NCBI GenBank assembly: GCA_029101205.1
Contig: JAQXQO010000042.1
Location: 1 to 38,625, forward strand
DNA length: 38,625 nucleotides
Origin: Coriobacteriales bacterium
GTDB lineage: Bacteria; Actinomycetota; Coriobacteriia; Coriobacteriales; Atopobiaceae
Reading direction: 5' to 3'
The stretch's first letter is position 1. Every line of letters begins with the position of its first letter. A program made the translations under genes and the position numbers. Of this stretch, positions 18,076 through 26,508 are shown in pieces. Under the pieces are notes generated by a model. It was not told the origin of the DNA. It saw only the letters and a list, made by a program, of their open reading frames with translations, and searched no databases.

Positions 18076-20763
18076 GTGGAAGAGATGCCAAAGAACTACG
18101 ATCCCGAGGCAACCGAGCCCGAACTCATCAGCCAGTGGATGGAGGCCGGCTGCTACCAGCGCAGCAAGGGCGTAGGCGACTGCACCGTCGTGATCCCGCC
18201 CCCCAACGTTACCGGCATCCTGCACATGGGCCATGCCATGGATGACACCATCCAGGACACCTACATCCGCTACAACCGCATGCGCGGCCGCTCGACCCGC
18301 TGGATCCTGGGCACCGACCACGCCGGCATCGCCACCCAGACCAAGGTGGACAAGAAGCTGAAGTCCGAGGGCAAGAACCGCCTGCAGATGGGGCGCCAGA
18401 AGTTCATCGACGCCTGCTGGGACTGGACGCACGAGTACGGCGGCACCATCCTGAGCCAAATCAAGCGCATGGGCTGCTCCATCGACTTCAGCGACCCGAA
18501 GTTCACCATGAGCCCCGAGTACGCCAAGGCCGTGCGCAAGGTGTTCTGCGACTGGTACCATGCGGGCCTTATCTATCGCGGCAAGCGCATCGTTAACTGG
18601 TGCCCCCATTGCCGTACCGCCATCAGCGACGACGAGGCCGAGTACAAGGACGAGGACGGCCACCTGTGGTTCCTGCGCTACCCGCTGACCGAGCCCGTGG
18701 ACGGCATCGAGTACATCACCGTGGCCACGACGCGCCCCGAGACCATGCTGGGCGACACCGGCGTGGCCGTCTCGCCGCAGGACCCCTCGAAGGCCAAGCT
18801 GGTGGGCAAGACCGTGACGCTGCCCATCATGAACCGCCAGATTCCCATCTTTAGCGACTGGCACGTCGACCCGAAGTTCGGCACCGGCTTCGTGAAGGTG
18901 ACGCCCGCCCACGACCCCAACGACTACGCCATGGGCCAGGCGCACAACCTGGAGCAGATCAACATCTTCGACGAGACCGCCCACGTGGTGGACGGCTATG
19001 GCGAGTTCAGCGGCATGGACCGCGACGAGGCCCGCGAGGCCATCGTGAAGTGGTTCGACGAGCACGGCCTGCTGGACCACATCGAGGACCTGAACCACTC
19101 GGTCATGCACTGCTACCGCTGCGGCACCGCCCTGGAGCCCTGGCTGTCCGAGCAGTGGTTCGTCGCCGTGGACAAGCTGAAGGGGCCCGCGACCAAGGTC
19201 GTGAAGGACGGCGAGGTCACGTTCCACCCCGCCCGCTGGACGCAGACCTACCTCACCTGGATGGAGAACCTGAAGGACTGGTGCATCAGCCGCCAGCTGT
19301 GGTGGGGCCACCGCATCCCCGTGTACTACTGCGACGACTGCGGCTGGGAGGATGCCCTGATGGACGACCCCACCGAGTGCCCGAAGTGCCACGGCCACCA
19401 CATCCACCAGGACCCCGACGTGCTGGACACCTGGTTCAGCAGTCAGCTGTGGACCTTTGCCACGCAGGGTTGGCCTGACCACCCCGAGCAGATGGAGGGC
19501 CACCACCCCACGAAGGTGCTGGTGACCGCCCGCGACATCATCGCCCTGTGGGTGGCGCGCATGATCATGAGCTCGCTGTACTTCACGCACGAGGTGCCGT
19601 TCCACGACGTGTACATCTATGCCACCATCCTGGCCAAGGACGGCAGCCGCATGAGCAAGTCCAAGGGCAACGGCGTGAACCCCATGGACCTCATCGCAAA
19701 GTATGGCGCCGACGCCATGCGCTACAACCTGCTGACGCTGATCACGAACAACCAGGACGTCAAATTCGATGCCAACATAGACAAGAAGACCAAGGCGCTC
19801 ATCGACTCCCCGCGCACCGACGCCGCCCGCGGCTTCGTGACGAAGATCTGGAACGCCAGCCGCTTCGTGCAGATGAACCTAGGCGGGTACGTACCCGGCC
19901 AGCCCAAGGCGGACACGCCCGAGGATGCCTGGATGCTGTCGCGCCTGGCCCGCATCGTGCAGCACGCCACTGACGCGCTGGAGAACTACGAGTTCGGCGA
20001 GTACGCGCGTGAGATCCAGTCCTTCTTCTGGGGTGACGTGTGCGACTGGTACATCGAGCTGTGCAAGGGCAGGCTGCTGGACGGCGAGCCCGCCGAGAAG
20101 CTGCAGGTCCAGCGCAACCTGGTGTTCGTCCTGGACACCGCCCTGCGCCTGCTGCACCCCGTGATGCCCTTCGTGACCGAGAAGATCTGGGGCAGCCTGC
20201 CCGCCAGTGGGCTGGACGACCATTCCGCCAAGTTCCTCATGGTGGCATCCTGGCCCGAGCCCGATCGCTTCCAGCAGTTCCTGAACCCGAAGGCCGAGGG
20301 CGACTTCGAGCTGGCCAAGCGCGTGGTGTCCGTGGTGCGCTCCGCCCGCGCGCGCTACCGCCTGTCGCCGAAGGCGCAGCTGGACGTGGCCGTGCGCTCC
20401 AGCCGCGAGGACGCCGCCGTGCTGGAGAGCCAGCGCGACTTCATCTGCCGTGTGGGCTACGTGGACCAGCTGGCGCTGGGCGCCGAGCAGGTGAAGCCCA
20501 TGGGCTCCGTCTCGTTCGTGGACGGCGGCCTGGAGGTCTTCGTGGTCCTGGGCGGCCTGGTGGACCTCAAGAAGGAGGCCGCGCGTATGGAGAAGGACCT
20601 CGCAAAGAACCAGAAGCAGCTGGCAGGCATCGAGCGCACCCTGTCCAACCAGGGCTTCCTTGCCAAGGCCACGCCCGAGGTCATCGCAAAGAAGAAGGAG
20701 CAGCAGGCCGACCTTCAGCAGACCATCGAGCAGCTGCAGGCGCAGATTGCCGACCTGAAGTAG
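18076..20763 (+). CDS. valS: Valyl-tRNA synthetase
   Basis: Class I synthetase charging tRNA-Val and editing mischarged threonine. The HIGH motif is HMGH (50-53) within PPPNVTGILHMGHAM, and the KMSKS motif appears as SRMSKSKGN. The editing (CP1) domain lies between, with TTRPETMLGDTGVAV. The C-terminal arm after residue 830 is a coiled coil beginning LVDLKKEAARMEKDL, characteristic of ValS. The start is taken as GTG at 18076, 7 bases after AAGGTGG; ATG 18085 is possible, and the open frame reaching back to 17920 crosses the promoter. Its 895 residues are normal. The ribosome site lies in a small palindrome (GGTGG-TT-CCACC). Confidence 0.96.
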   Translation: MEEMPKNYDPEATEPELISQWMEAGCYQRSKGVGDCTVVIPPPNVTGILHMGHAMDDTIQDTYIRYNRMRGRSTRWILGTDHAGIATQTKVDKKLKSEGKNRLQMGRQKFIDACWDWTHEYGGTILSQIKRMGCSIDFSDPKFTMSPEYAKAVRKVFCDWYHAGLIYRGKRIVNWCPHCRTAISDDEAEYKDEDGHLWFLRYPLTEPVDGIEYITVATTRPETMLGDTGVAVSPQDPSKAKLVGKTVTLPIMNRQIPIFSDWHVDPKFGTGFVKVTPAHDPNDYAMGQAHNLEQINIFDETAHVVDGYGEFSGMDRDEAREAIVKWFDEHGLLDHIEDLNHSVMHCYRCGTALEPWLSEQWFVAVDKLKGPATKVVKDGEVTFHPARWTQTYLTWMENLKDWCISRQLWWGHRIPVYYCDDCGWEDALMDDPTECPKCHGHHIHQDPDVLDTWFSSQLWTFATQGWPDHPEQMEGHHPTKVLVTARDIIALWVARMIMSSLYFTHEVPFHDVYIYATILAKDGSRMSKSKGNGVNPMDLIAKYGADAMRYNLLTLITNNQDVKFDANIDKKTKALIDSPRTDAARGFVTKIWNASRFVQMNLGGYVPGQPKADTPEDAWMLSRLARIVQHATDALENYEFGEYAREIQSFFWGDVCDWYIELCKGRLLDGEPAEKLQVQRNLVFVLDTALRLLHPVMPFVTEKIWGSLPASGLDDHSAKFLMVASWPEPDRFQQFLNPKAEGDFELAKRVVSVVRSARARYRLSPKAQLDVAVRSSREDAAVLESQRDFICRVGYVDQLALGAEQVKPMGSVSFVDGGLEVFVVLGGLVDLKKEAARMEKDLAKNQKQLAGIERTLSNQGFLAKATPEVIAKKKEQQADLQQTIEQLQAQIADLK

Positions 20764-20810
20764 GCCGTCTGACGCAGGCACGCTTGGCCGTGCCCTGATC
20801 GTATGAAAGT

Positions 20811-20856
20811 GGCCGCGGCCGCCGGGGAATCACCTCGACGGCCGCGGCCTTTTCTT
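20811..20856 (+). terminator. Strong terminator between valS and galT
   Basis: GGCCGCGGCCG pairs with CGGCCGCGGCC over 11 bp and is followed by TTTTCTT on the plus strand. ACTTTC follows on the minus strand, so it may serve the converging galT as well. Confidence 0.85.
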
Positions 20857-20880
20857 GCGTCGCGACTAGTTGGCGAGAGG

Positions 20881-22590
20881 CTACAGGGACTGGATGAAGC
20901 GGTCCTGGGCGGCTCGGCCCTTCTGGTCCCACTTGAAGACGCCCGCGTCCTCAAGTACGTGCGAGAAGACCTCGCCGACGCCGTCGCGCACTATCTGGTG
21001 CACGTTGTCCTGGTTGAGCTCGGGATGGCTCTGGGCCAGCTGCGCGGCCCAATCGGCGTGGGAGGCTGCCAGGGGATCGGCCTTCAGCGCGCCCAGGTCG
21101 GCTCCAGCCAGAAGCAGCTGCTCCACACGCCCCAGCTCGCCCACCAGGCGCGGCGGCAGGATGGCCAGGCCCATGACCTCGATGAGGCCGATATTCTCGC
21201 GCTTGATGTGGTGCCACTGCTCGTGCGGGTGGAACACGCCCAGGGGGTGCTCGGGGCTGGTGACGTTGCAGCGTAGCGCCAGGTAGGCCTCGTAGCGCCC
21301 GCCGGCGTCGGCGTCAGTGCCGGTGAGCGGCTTGCCGCAGGCGTCTACGCGGCGCACGATGGGGGTCACCGTGTTGTGGGGCGTGCCGTCCGGGGTCTGG
21401 GCGATGACGCCCACGGAGGGGTCGGACCAGGCACGCCAGGAGCTGACCACGTGCTCGCAGGCGTCCAGCAGCTGACCGCGGCTCGCAGAGCTCAGGCGCA
21501 GCACTGACAGCGGCCAGCGCAGCACCTCAGCCGTGACGTCGGGGTAGGAGGGGAGCCGGAAGGTGCGATCTGCGGCCGCGCGCATCATGGGGAGCTCATG
21601 CGCGCCGCCCTGGAAGTGGTCGTGCGACAGGATGGAGCCGCCCACCACGGGAAGGTCGGCATTTGAGCCGATGAAGTAGTGGGGCAGCAGGTCCACGAAG
21701 TCAAAGAGGCAGCCCAGCGACGTGCGGTCCACATGCATGGGGCGATGGATCGAGCTCATGGCGATGCAGTGCTCGTTGAAGTAGGCGTAGGGGCTGTACT
21801 GCAGGCCCCAGCGCTCGCCACCCAGCTGGATGGGGATGATCCTGAGGTTCTGGCGGGCGGGGTGCGCGCCGAGGGGGTGCGACGCGGCGCGCCCGGGGTA
21901 GCCCTCGTTCTCTATGCACAGCTGGCAGGCGGGGTACTTCTGACCCTTCGGTGCCCTGCCGGCTGCCGCGATTTCGCGAGGGTCCTTCTCGGGCTTCGAG
22001 AGGTTGATGGTGATCTCGAGGTCGCCCCAGGGGGTGGCGGTGGTCCACTGCACGTTGCGCGCGATGGCGGCGCGACGCACGTAGCCGGCGTCGCAGCACA
22101 TGCCGTAGAACCAGTTGGTGGCCGCACGGGGGCCCAGCGCACCGTGGAGCTCCCTGAACCTGGCCGCCATGAAGGACGGGCGCGGCATCAGAAGGCCCAT
22201 GACGCGCATGGAGGCGCGGTCGCGACCGCTCTGGGTGTCGTCGTCGCGACCGTTGTCCACCGACGCCTGTGCCAGCGTGGTCAGGGTGCCTTCCAGGTCG
22301 AAGGAGGGGTCGTCTACGGGCTGGCCAGCTGCGGGCCTGGGCGCGGGTGCCTCGGCAAGCACCCAGCCCTCGGTCGGTCCGGGCTCCACGGCGCCTATGG
22401 CCTCGAGCACCGAGTTGTACGCCCACGTGCGGTCGTCCCAGTCGACGAGGCCGTGCCGCGCGGCGTAGTCCACCAGGGACTGGATGGCGTCGCGGGCCTC
22501 CGCCGACTCGCTGCTGGCCGCGTTGGCACCGCTCGTTGCCGGGCTTTCGACGGTAGGGCCTGCGACCTGCGTGTTCTTCTTTACTGCCAT
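20881..22590 (-). CDS. galT: UDP-glucose-hexose-1-phosphate uridylyltransferase (class 2 GalT)
   Basis: Transfers UMP from UDP-glucose to galactose-1-phosphate in the Leloir pathway. It belongs to the second GalT class of Gram-positive bacteria: the active-site region reads GGSILSHDHFQGG instead of HPHPQ, and NWFYGMCCDAGYVRR, YPACQLCIENEGY, RIIPIQLGG and YAYFNEHCI are class motifs. ATG at 22590 has AAGGGGG 10 bases upstream and overlaps the galK stop by 10 bp, so translation is coupled. The 569 residues exceed the usual 490-510. The excess lies in an N-terminal Ala/Ser/Thr-rich leader of about 35 residues and an Ala/Pro-rich insertion near residue 85. The open frame extending back through galK is not coding. 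Third gene of the galMKT operon. Confidence 0.94.
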   Translation of the reverse strand: MAVKKNTQVAGPTVESPATSGANAASSESAEARDAIQSLVDYAARHGLVDWDDRTWAYNSVLEAIGAVEPGPTEGWVLAEAPAPRPAAGQPVDDPSFDLEGTLTTLAQASVDNGRDDDTQSGRDRASMRVMGLLMPRPSFMAARFRELHGALGPRAATNWFYGMCCDAGYVRRAAIARNVQWTTATPWGDLEITINLSKPEKDPREIAAAGRAPKGQKYPACQLCIENEGYPGRAASHPLGAHPARQNLRIIPIQLGGERWGLQYSPYAYFNEHCIAMSSIHRPMHVDRTSLGCLFDFVDLLPHYFIGSNADLPVVGGSILSHDHFQGGAHELPMMRAAADRTFRLPSYPDVTAEVLRWPLSVLRLSSASRGQLLDACEHVVSSWRAWSDPSVGVIAQTPDGTPHNTVTPIVRRVDACGKPLTGTDADAGGRYEAYLALRCNVTSPEHPLGVFHPHEQWHHIKRENIGLIEVMGLAILPPRLVGELGRVEQLLLAGADLGALKADPLAASHADWAAQLAQSHPELNQDNVHQIVRDGVGEVFSHVLEDAGVFKWDQKGRAAQDRFIQSL

Positions 22591-23801
22591 TGTGCGTACG
22601 CCCCCTTGGGGTCGATGTGATAGTGCCTGCAGGAGCCTTGGCCCAGCCAGGCGTCCATGCGCGTGCGGAACTGGCCCACGAGGTCCAGGGGCACGAAGCA
22701 CTGGATGGTGCCGCCGAAGCCGCCGCCGTGGATGCGGGCGGCGCCGCGGCCGTCCAGGACGCGCTCGGCCAGGCCCAGGGCCACCATGGCGGGCTGGGAC
22801 TGCGTGTCGCACGAGACGTTCTGCAGGAACATGGCGGAGCTGGCACCGGATGCGCGCGTCAGGTCTAGGAACCGGTCGATGTCGCCCGCCTGCAGGGCGT
22901 CCCAGCGCTGCTGCACCAGCTGGTTCTCGCGCCAGTAGTGCAGGGCGCGCAGCACCGGACGGTCGCCCAGCTGCTGGCGCAGCTGCGGCACGGCCTGGTC
23001 GAAGGCGTCGGGGTCCACGTCGCTCAGGCGGGTGTGGCCCAGCCTTGCGGCTACGGCCTGCATCTCGGCGGGGATGGCGGCGTACTGGTCGGTCAGGTCG
23101 GCGTGGCTGGCGTGCACGTCTACCAGGCACAGCGCGTAGCCCCTCGAGTCGAAGTCGAGGTCCAGCTTCTGCGCCTTGGGGTCGTCGGGGTCGCGGAAGT
23201 CGATGTGCGCGAGCCCGCCCAGGCACACGCTGGCCTGGTCCATGAGGCCGCAGGGCTTTCCGAAGTGCACGTTCTCGGTGCGCTGGCTCATGCGCGCCAG
23301 GTCCATGGGCTCCACCGCGGGGCCTTCCCACAGCGTCTCCATGGCCCTGCCTATGGCCGCCTCCACCGCAGCGGAGGACGAGAGGCCGCCTCCCGCGGGG
23401 ATGTCGCAGGTGATGGCCATGTCGAAGCCCTGGGGCGTGCGCCCGGTTGCGGCCAGCTCGCTGGCCATGCCGCGCACCAGGGCCGCGGTGGTGTTCCTCT
23501 GGTCGTCGCGGGGCGCCAGGTCGTCCAGCGACACCTCCACGCTGGGGTATCCCTGGCTGGCCAGGCGCACGGCGCCGGTGCCGTTGGGCATGGCAACGCC
23601 CTCGATGCTGACGTCCAGGGCGCCGGCGATGACCTGGCCGCCCTCGTGGTCGGTGTGGTTGCCCGCTATCTCGGAGCGTCCCGGCGCGTGCACCAGAAGC
23701 ACGCGGCCCTGCGTGCCGTCGGCCTCCCTGCCGAACTCCTGGAAGAACAGCCGTCGTGCCGTCTCCAGCTTCTGGTTTCCTACCTCTTCCTCGTTGCTCA
23801 T
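22581..23801 (-). CDS. galK: Galactokinase
   Basis: Phosphorylates alpha-D-galactose to galactose-1-phosphate with ATP. A GHMP kinase of 406 residues: galactokinase signature GRSEIAGNHTDHEGG (41-55), ATP-binding PAGGGLSSSAA (135-145) and the C-terminal GGGFGGT motif. ATG at 23801 is chosen over one nine codons upstream because AAAGGAG (23812-23818) precedes it by 10 bases. The signature reads GNHTDHEGG where many relatives have GEHTDYNGG, a variant seen in Gram-positive enzymes. Its stop overlaps the galT start; galM ends 100 bp upstream. Confidence 0.96.
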   Translation of the reverse strand: MSNEEEVGNQKLETARRLFFQEFGREADGTQGRVLLVHAPGRSEIAGNHTDHEGGQVIAGALDVSIEGVAMPNGTGAVRLASQGYPSVEVSLDDLAPRDDQRNTTAALVRGMASELAATGRTPQGFDMAITCDIPAGGGLSSSAAVEAAIGRAMETLWEGPAVEPMDLARMSQRTENVHFGKPCGLMDQASVCLGGLAHIDFRDPDDPKAQKLDLDFDSRGYALCLVDVHASHADLTDQYAAIPAEMQAVAARLGHTRLSDVDPDAFDQAVPQLRQQLGDRPVLRALHYWRENQLVQQRWDALQAGDIDRFLDLTRASGASSAMFLQNVSCDTQSQPAMVALGLAERVLDGRGAARIHGGGFGGTIQCFVPLDLVGQFRTRMDAWLGQGSCRHYHIDPKGAYAQWQ

Positions 23802-23901
23802 GCTCTCTGGTCTCCTTTCGGCCCGCACGGGCCTCTCTGCAGTCGGGGGAGTCGACCTCCGGCGACGTTGCGATGACTTGCGAATGGTCTCCGGCGCCAG
23901 T

Positions 23902-24975
23902 CTATTCCTGGACGCCGAACCTATAGACGATGGTCTGCCGGTAGGGGTGTTCTGGCGTGCATACGGGCTGCGGCCACATATCGTGGTGGCAGCAGTCGGG
24001 ATAGAACTCCGGCTCCAGCGCCATGCCCGAGTGCGGGCGGTAGGTGACGCCGTCCTTCGCGCCCACGTCGTCCAGCCAGTTGCCGGTGTACAGGTGCATG
24101 CCCGGCGTGGTCACCAAAAGGTCCATGGTCCTGCCGCTGCGCGCGTCGGTGACGTGAGCGGCCGGCCTGGGCTCCGCGTCGGCCTCCCAGCCGCGGATGG
24201 CAAGGCAGTGGTCGTAGCCGCGCCCGCGCTCCAGCTGCTGGTCGGGCTGCTGGGTCCTCTGCCCCACGGGCTTGGGCTCACGGAAGTCGAACGGCGTGCC
24301 CGCGACGGGGCTCAGAACGCCCTGGGACACGTGGTCCTCGCGCAGGGGCAGGTAGTCGTCCGCCTGCACGGTCAGGAGCTCGTCGTCCACCGTGTCGCAG
24401 GCGTGGCCCGCCAGGTTCAGGTACGAGTGGTTGGTCATGTTTACGTACGTGGGGGCGTCGGTGCTGCACGAGTAGCGTATGGTCAGTCGGGTGGCGTCAG
24501 CGGTAGTGTCCTCCAGGCGGAACATCGCCCGGAAGGTGCGGTTGCCCGGCAGCCCCAGCTCGCCGTCGGCCATGGCGCACGTCAGCAGCACGTAATCGTC
24601 GCCGTGCCGCTCCAGCTGCCAGACGCGTTTGTGCAGGCCGTGCTCGAAGCTGGTGTGGTTGTTGTTCCGCTGGTCTGGACCGTCGTTGCGCGGCAGGTGG
24701 TAGAAGCGGCCGCCCAAGGTCACCTCGGCCCGGTCGGTGCGGTTGGCAACGGGCCCCACGGTGGCCCCGAAGCAGGCGGGGTCGCCCAGGTACCCGTCGA
24801 TGGAGTCGAAGCCCAGCAGCAGGTCGTCAATCTCTCCCTGGCGGTCGGGCACGCGTACGCTCTGGAGCGTGGCGCCGAACCCCAGGATGCCCACCTGTGC
24901 TCTGTGAGTGATGAGTACGTACTCATAAATGGGTGTGCCGGATGGCAGTTTCCCAAACGGGACTATCGATAGCAC
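23902..24975 (-). CDS. galM: Aldose 1-epimerase (galactose mutarotase)
   Basis: Interconverts beta- and alpha-galactose, supplying the anomer used by galactokinase. Family landmarks are LGFGATLQSVRVPD, GATVGPVANRTDRAE, NNHTSFEHGLHKRVW, the catalytic-region TNHSYLNLAGH and GMALEPEFYPD near the end. The start is GTG at 24975, preceded 7 bases away by AGGGGAG. The open frame reaching 25293 runs through the regulator's upstream DNA and is not coding. At 357 residues the size is typical. First gene of the galM-galK-galT operon, divergent from the LacI-type regulator. A perfect 16-bp palindrome lies inside its first codons (24911-24926). Confidence 0.94.
   Translation of the reverse strand: MLSIVPFGKLPSGTPIYEYVLITHRAQVGILGFGATLQSVRVPDRQGEIDDLLLGFDSIDGYLGDPACFGATVGPVANRTDRAEVTLGGRFYHLPRNDGPDQRNNNHTSFEHGLHKRVWQLERHGDDYVLLTCAMADGELGLPGNRTFRAMFRLEDTTADATRLTIRYSCSTDAPTYVNMTNHSYLNLAGHACDTVDDELLTVQADDYLPLREDHVSQGVLSPVAGTPFDFREPKPVGQRTQQPDQQLERGRGYDHCLAIRGWEADAEPRPAAHVTDARSGRTMDLLVTTPGMHLYTGNWLDDVGAKDGVTYRPHSGMALEPEFYPDCCHHDMWPQPVCTPEHPYRQTIVYRFGVQE
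24911..24926. promoter_or_regulatory. Operator candidate inside galM (perfect palindrome)
   Basis: ATGAGTACGTACTCAT is a perfect 16-bp inverted repeat with the central CG typical of LacI-family operators. It lies 49-64 bases inside galM. Confidence 0.6.
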
Positions 24976-25057
24976 TGCTATTCTCCCCTGTAGTTTGAGT
25001 GTTGGGCAAGAAGGACCTTGATGTCGCAACGTTGATCGCACGCAATCGCCAAGAAGA

Positions 25058-25073
25058 ATGTTAACGTACTCAC
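25058..25073. promoter_or_regulatory. Second operator candidate upstream of galM
   Basis: ATGTTAACGTACTCAC matches the internal palindrome at 12 of 16 positions, with a shared run ACGTACTCA. Its centre is 147 bp from the other centre. It lies between galM and the divergent regulator gene. Confidence 0.5.
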
Positions 25074-25223
25074 AATGGTTGTACAGGGATAACGAGAAAT
25101 TCATGCCGCCTGCAAACGTTTTGGGACCGCTCGGCGTGAGTGCGGACGGGTTTGGGCTCGTTGCGCGCTCGCGAATCCGGGCGGACCGGCGTATCTTTGT
25201 ATGCCATGCGAGGAGGTAAGGGT

Positions 25224-26258
25224 ATGGCGCGAAAGCAGAGGGAAGACAGCGGTGCCCAGGCCAGGCAACGCGTCTCGATGTCGGAGGTGGCAAAGGCCGC
25301 GGGCGTGTCGCAGCAGACGGTGTCGCGCGTGGCGAACGGGCTGCCCAACGTCAGCGACGACACGCGCAAGCGCGTCCAGGATGCCATGGCCCGCCTGGGC
25401 TTCAGGCCCAACTTCGCCGGCAGGTCGCTGCGCAGCGGGCGCTATCGCTCGGTGGGGCTGTGCGTGTACGACATCCAGGAGTTCGGCAACCTCAGCACCC
25501 TGGAGGGCATCATGAGCGCTGCCCGCGAGCACGACTACGCCATCACCATGGTCGAGATGCCCGACGACGCACCCATCTCGCTGACGCGCGCCTCCCAGCA
25601 GATGGCGCAGCTGCCCGTGGACGCCATGATTGCCAGCATGAGCATCAAGGCCGTCGACTTCCACAGCTTCGTGCCCAGCCCGGCGCTGAGCACCGTGATC
25701 CTCTCCATGTATGCGCACCCGCTCTGCACTACGGTGGACTCGGACCAGTACGGCTGCTCCAAGCTGGTGATGGACTACCTCATAGGCCGTGGGCACCGCC
25801 AGATACGCTTCGTGGCGGGCCCGTCTTTCTCGGTGGATTCGAACTTCCGCCAGAGGGGGTGGTTGGACGAGCTGCGCCTGCACGGCCTGGACCAGGTGGA
25901 GCCGCTGCGTGGCGACTGGACGGCCGACTCGGGCTACGAGGCGGGCACCCACCTGGCAAAGGACCCCGACGTCACCGCCGTGTACGTGGCGAACGACCAG
26001 ATGGCCCTGGGCGTCATCGCCGCCCTGTGCGACGCGGGAAAGAGCGTGCCCGCAGACGTCAGCGTGGTGGGAGTGGACGACTCCTTGGGTGCCACCATTC
26101 CGCACAACGAGCTGACCACGGTGCGCTTCGACCTGCTGGAGCGCGGCCGCTCGGCGTTCGAGCAGGCCATCCTGGGGATGGAACCGGGCTACACGCCCTG
26201 CGAGATAAGGGTGCCGGGCCAGCTGGTGGAACGCTTCACGGTGGCGGACCTCAGGTAG
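25224..26258 (+). CDS. LacI-family transcriptional regulator, probably of the gal operon
   Basis: A DNA-binding repressor with a sugar-sensing domain. The N-terminal helix-turn-helix reads MSEVAKAAGVSQQTVSRVANG, followed by hinge-helix sequence RVQDAMARLGFRPN. The remaining 280 residues form a periplasmic-binding-protein-like effector domain with NDQMALGVIAAL and DVSVVGVDDS motifs. ATG at 25224 is favoured: AGGAGG (25211-25216) is 7 bases upstream, while ATG 25206 lies before that site. It is 344 residues, normal for the family. Divergent orientation from galM and the two matching palindromes between and inside these genes suggest it represses galMKT and perhaps itself. The inducer is inferred to be galactose or a galactoside. 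Confidence 0.93.
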   Translation: MARKQREDSGAQARQRVSMSEVAKAAGVSQQTVSRVANGLPNVSDDTRKRVQDAMARLGFRPNFAGRSLRSGRYRSVGLCVYDIQEFGNLSTLEGIMSAAREHDYAITMVEMPDDAPISLTRASQQMAQLPVDAMIASMSIKAVDFHSFVPSPALSTVILSMYAHPLCTTVDSDQYGCSKLVMDYLIGRGHRQIRFVAGPSFSVDSNFRQRGWLDELRLHGLDQVEPLRGDWTADSGYEAGTHLAKDPDVTAVYVANDQMALGVIAALCDAGKSVPADVSVVGVDDSLGATIPHNELTTVRFDLLERGRSAFEQAILGMEPGYTPCEIRVPGQLVERFTVADLR

Positions 26259-26508
26259 CCTGGGGGCCCGTCAGAGGCAGCGTGGCAAAGGCATGTCGCC
26301 TAGCGGACGGCTTTCGTCCGCGGATGGTGCTTTTATGGCGATTGGGGCCACCATTCGATACTGAAATGCGATTCAGATTCATTTAATAGCATGGGGCTGG
26401 CCAGGGCCCCGCACATTGGGGCTCAGCAGATGGCGGTAGGCTCCGCACGCCTGATGCGTGGTAGCGCATGGGCGTTAGGAGACACCCTCGTTTTCTAGGG
26501 GCAATGCA

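Noticed and set aside
22591-23331. Extension of the galT frame back through galK
   Set aside because: Galactokinase motifs in the other frame are unambiguous, and galT has a well-placed ATG at 22590 after AAGGGGG.
24976-25293. N-terminal extension of galM
   Set aside because: It would cross the divergent regulator's promoter and ribosome site; GTG 24975 has AGGGGAG correctly spaced.
26303-26335. Terminator after the LacI-type gene
   Set aside because: The GCGGACG/CGTCCGC stem is real, but CTTTTA comes nine bases too late for a confident call.
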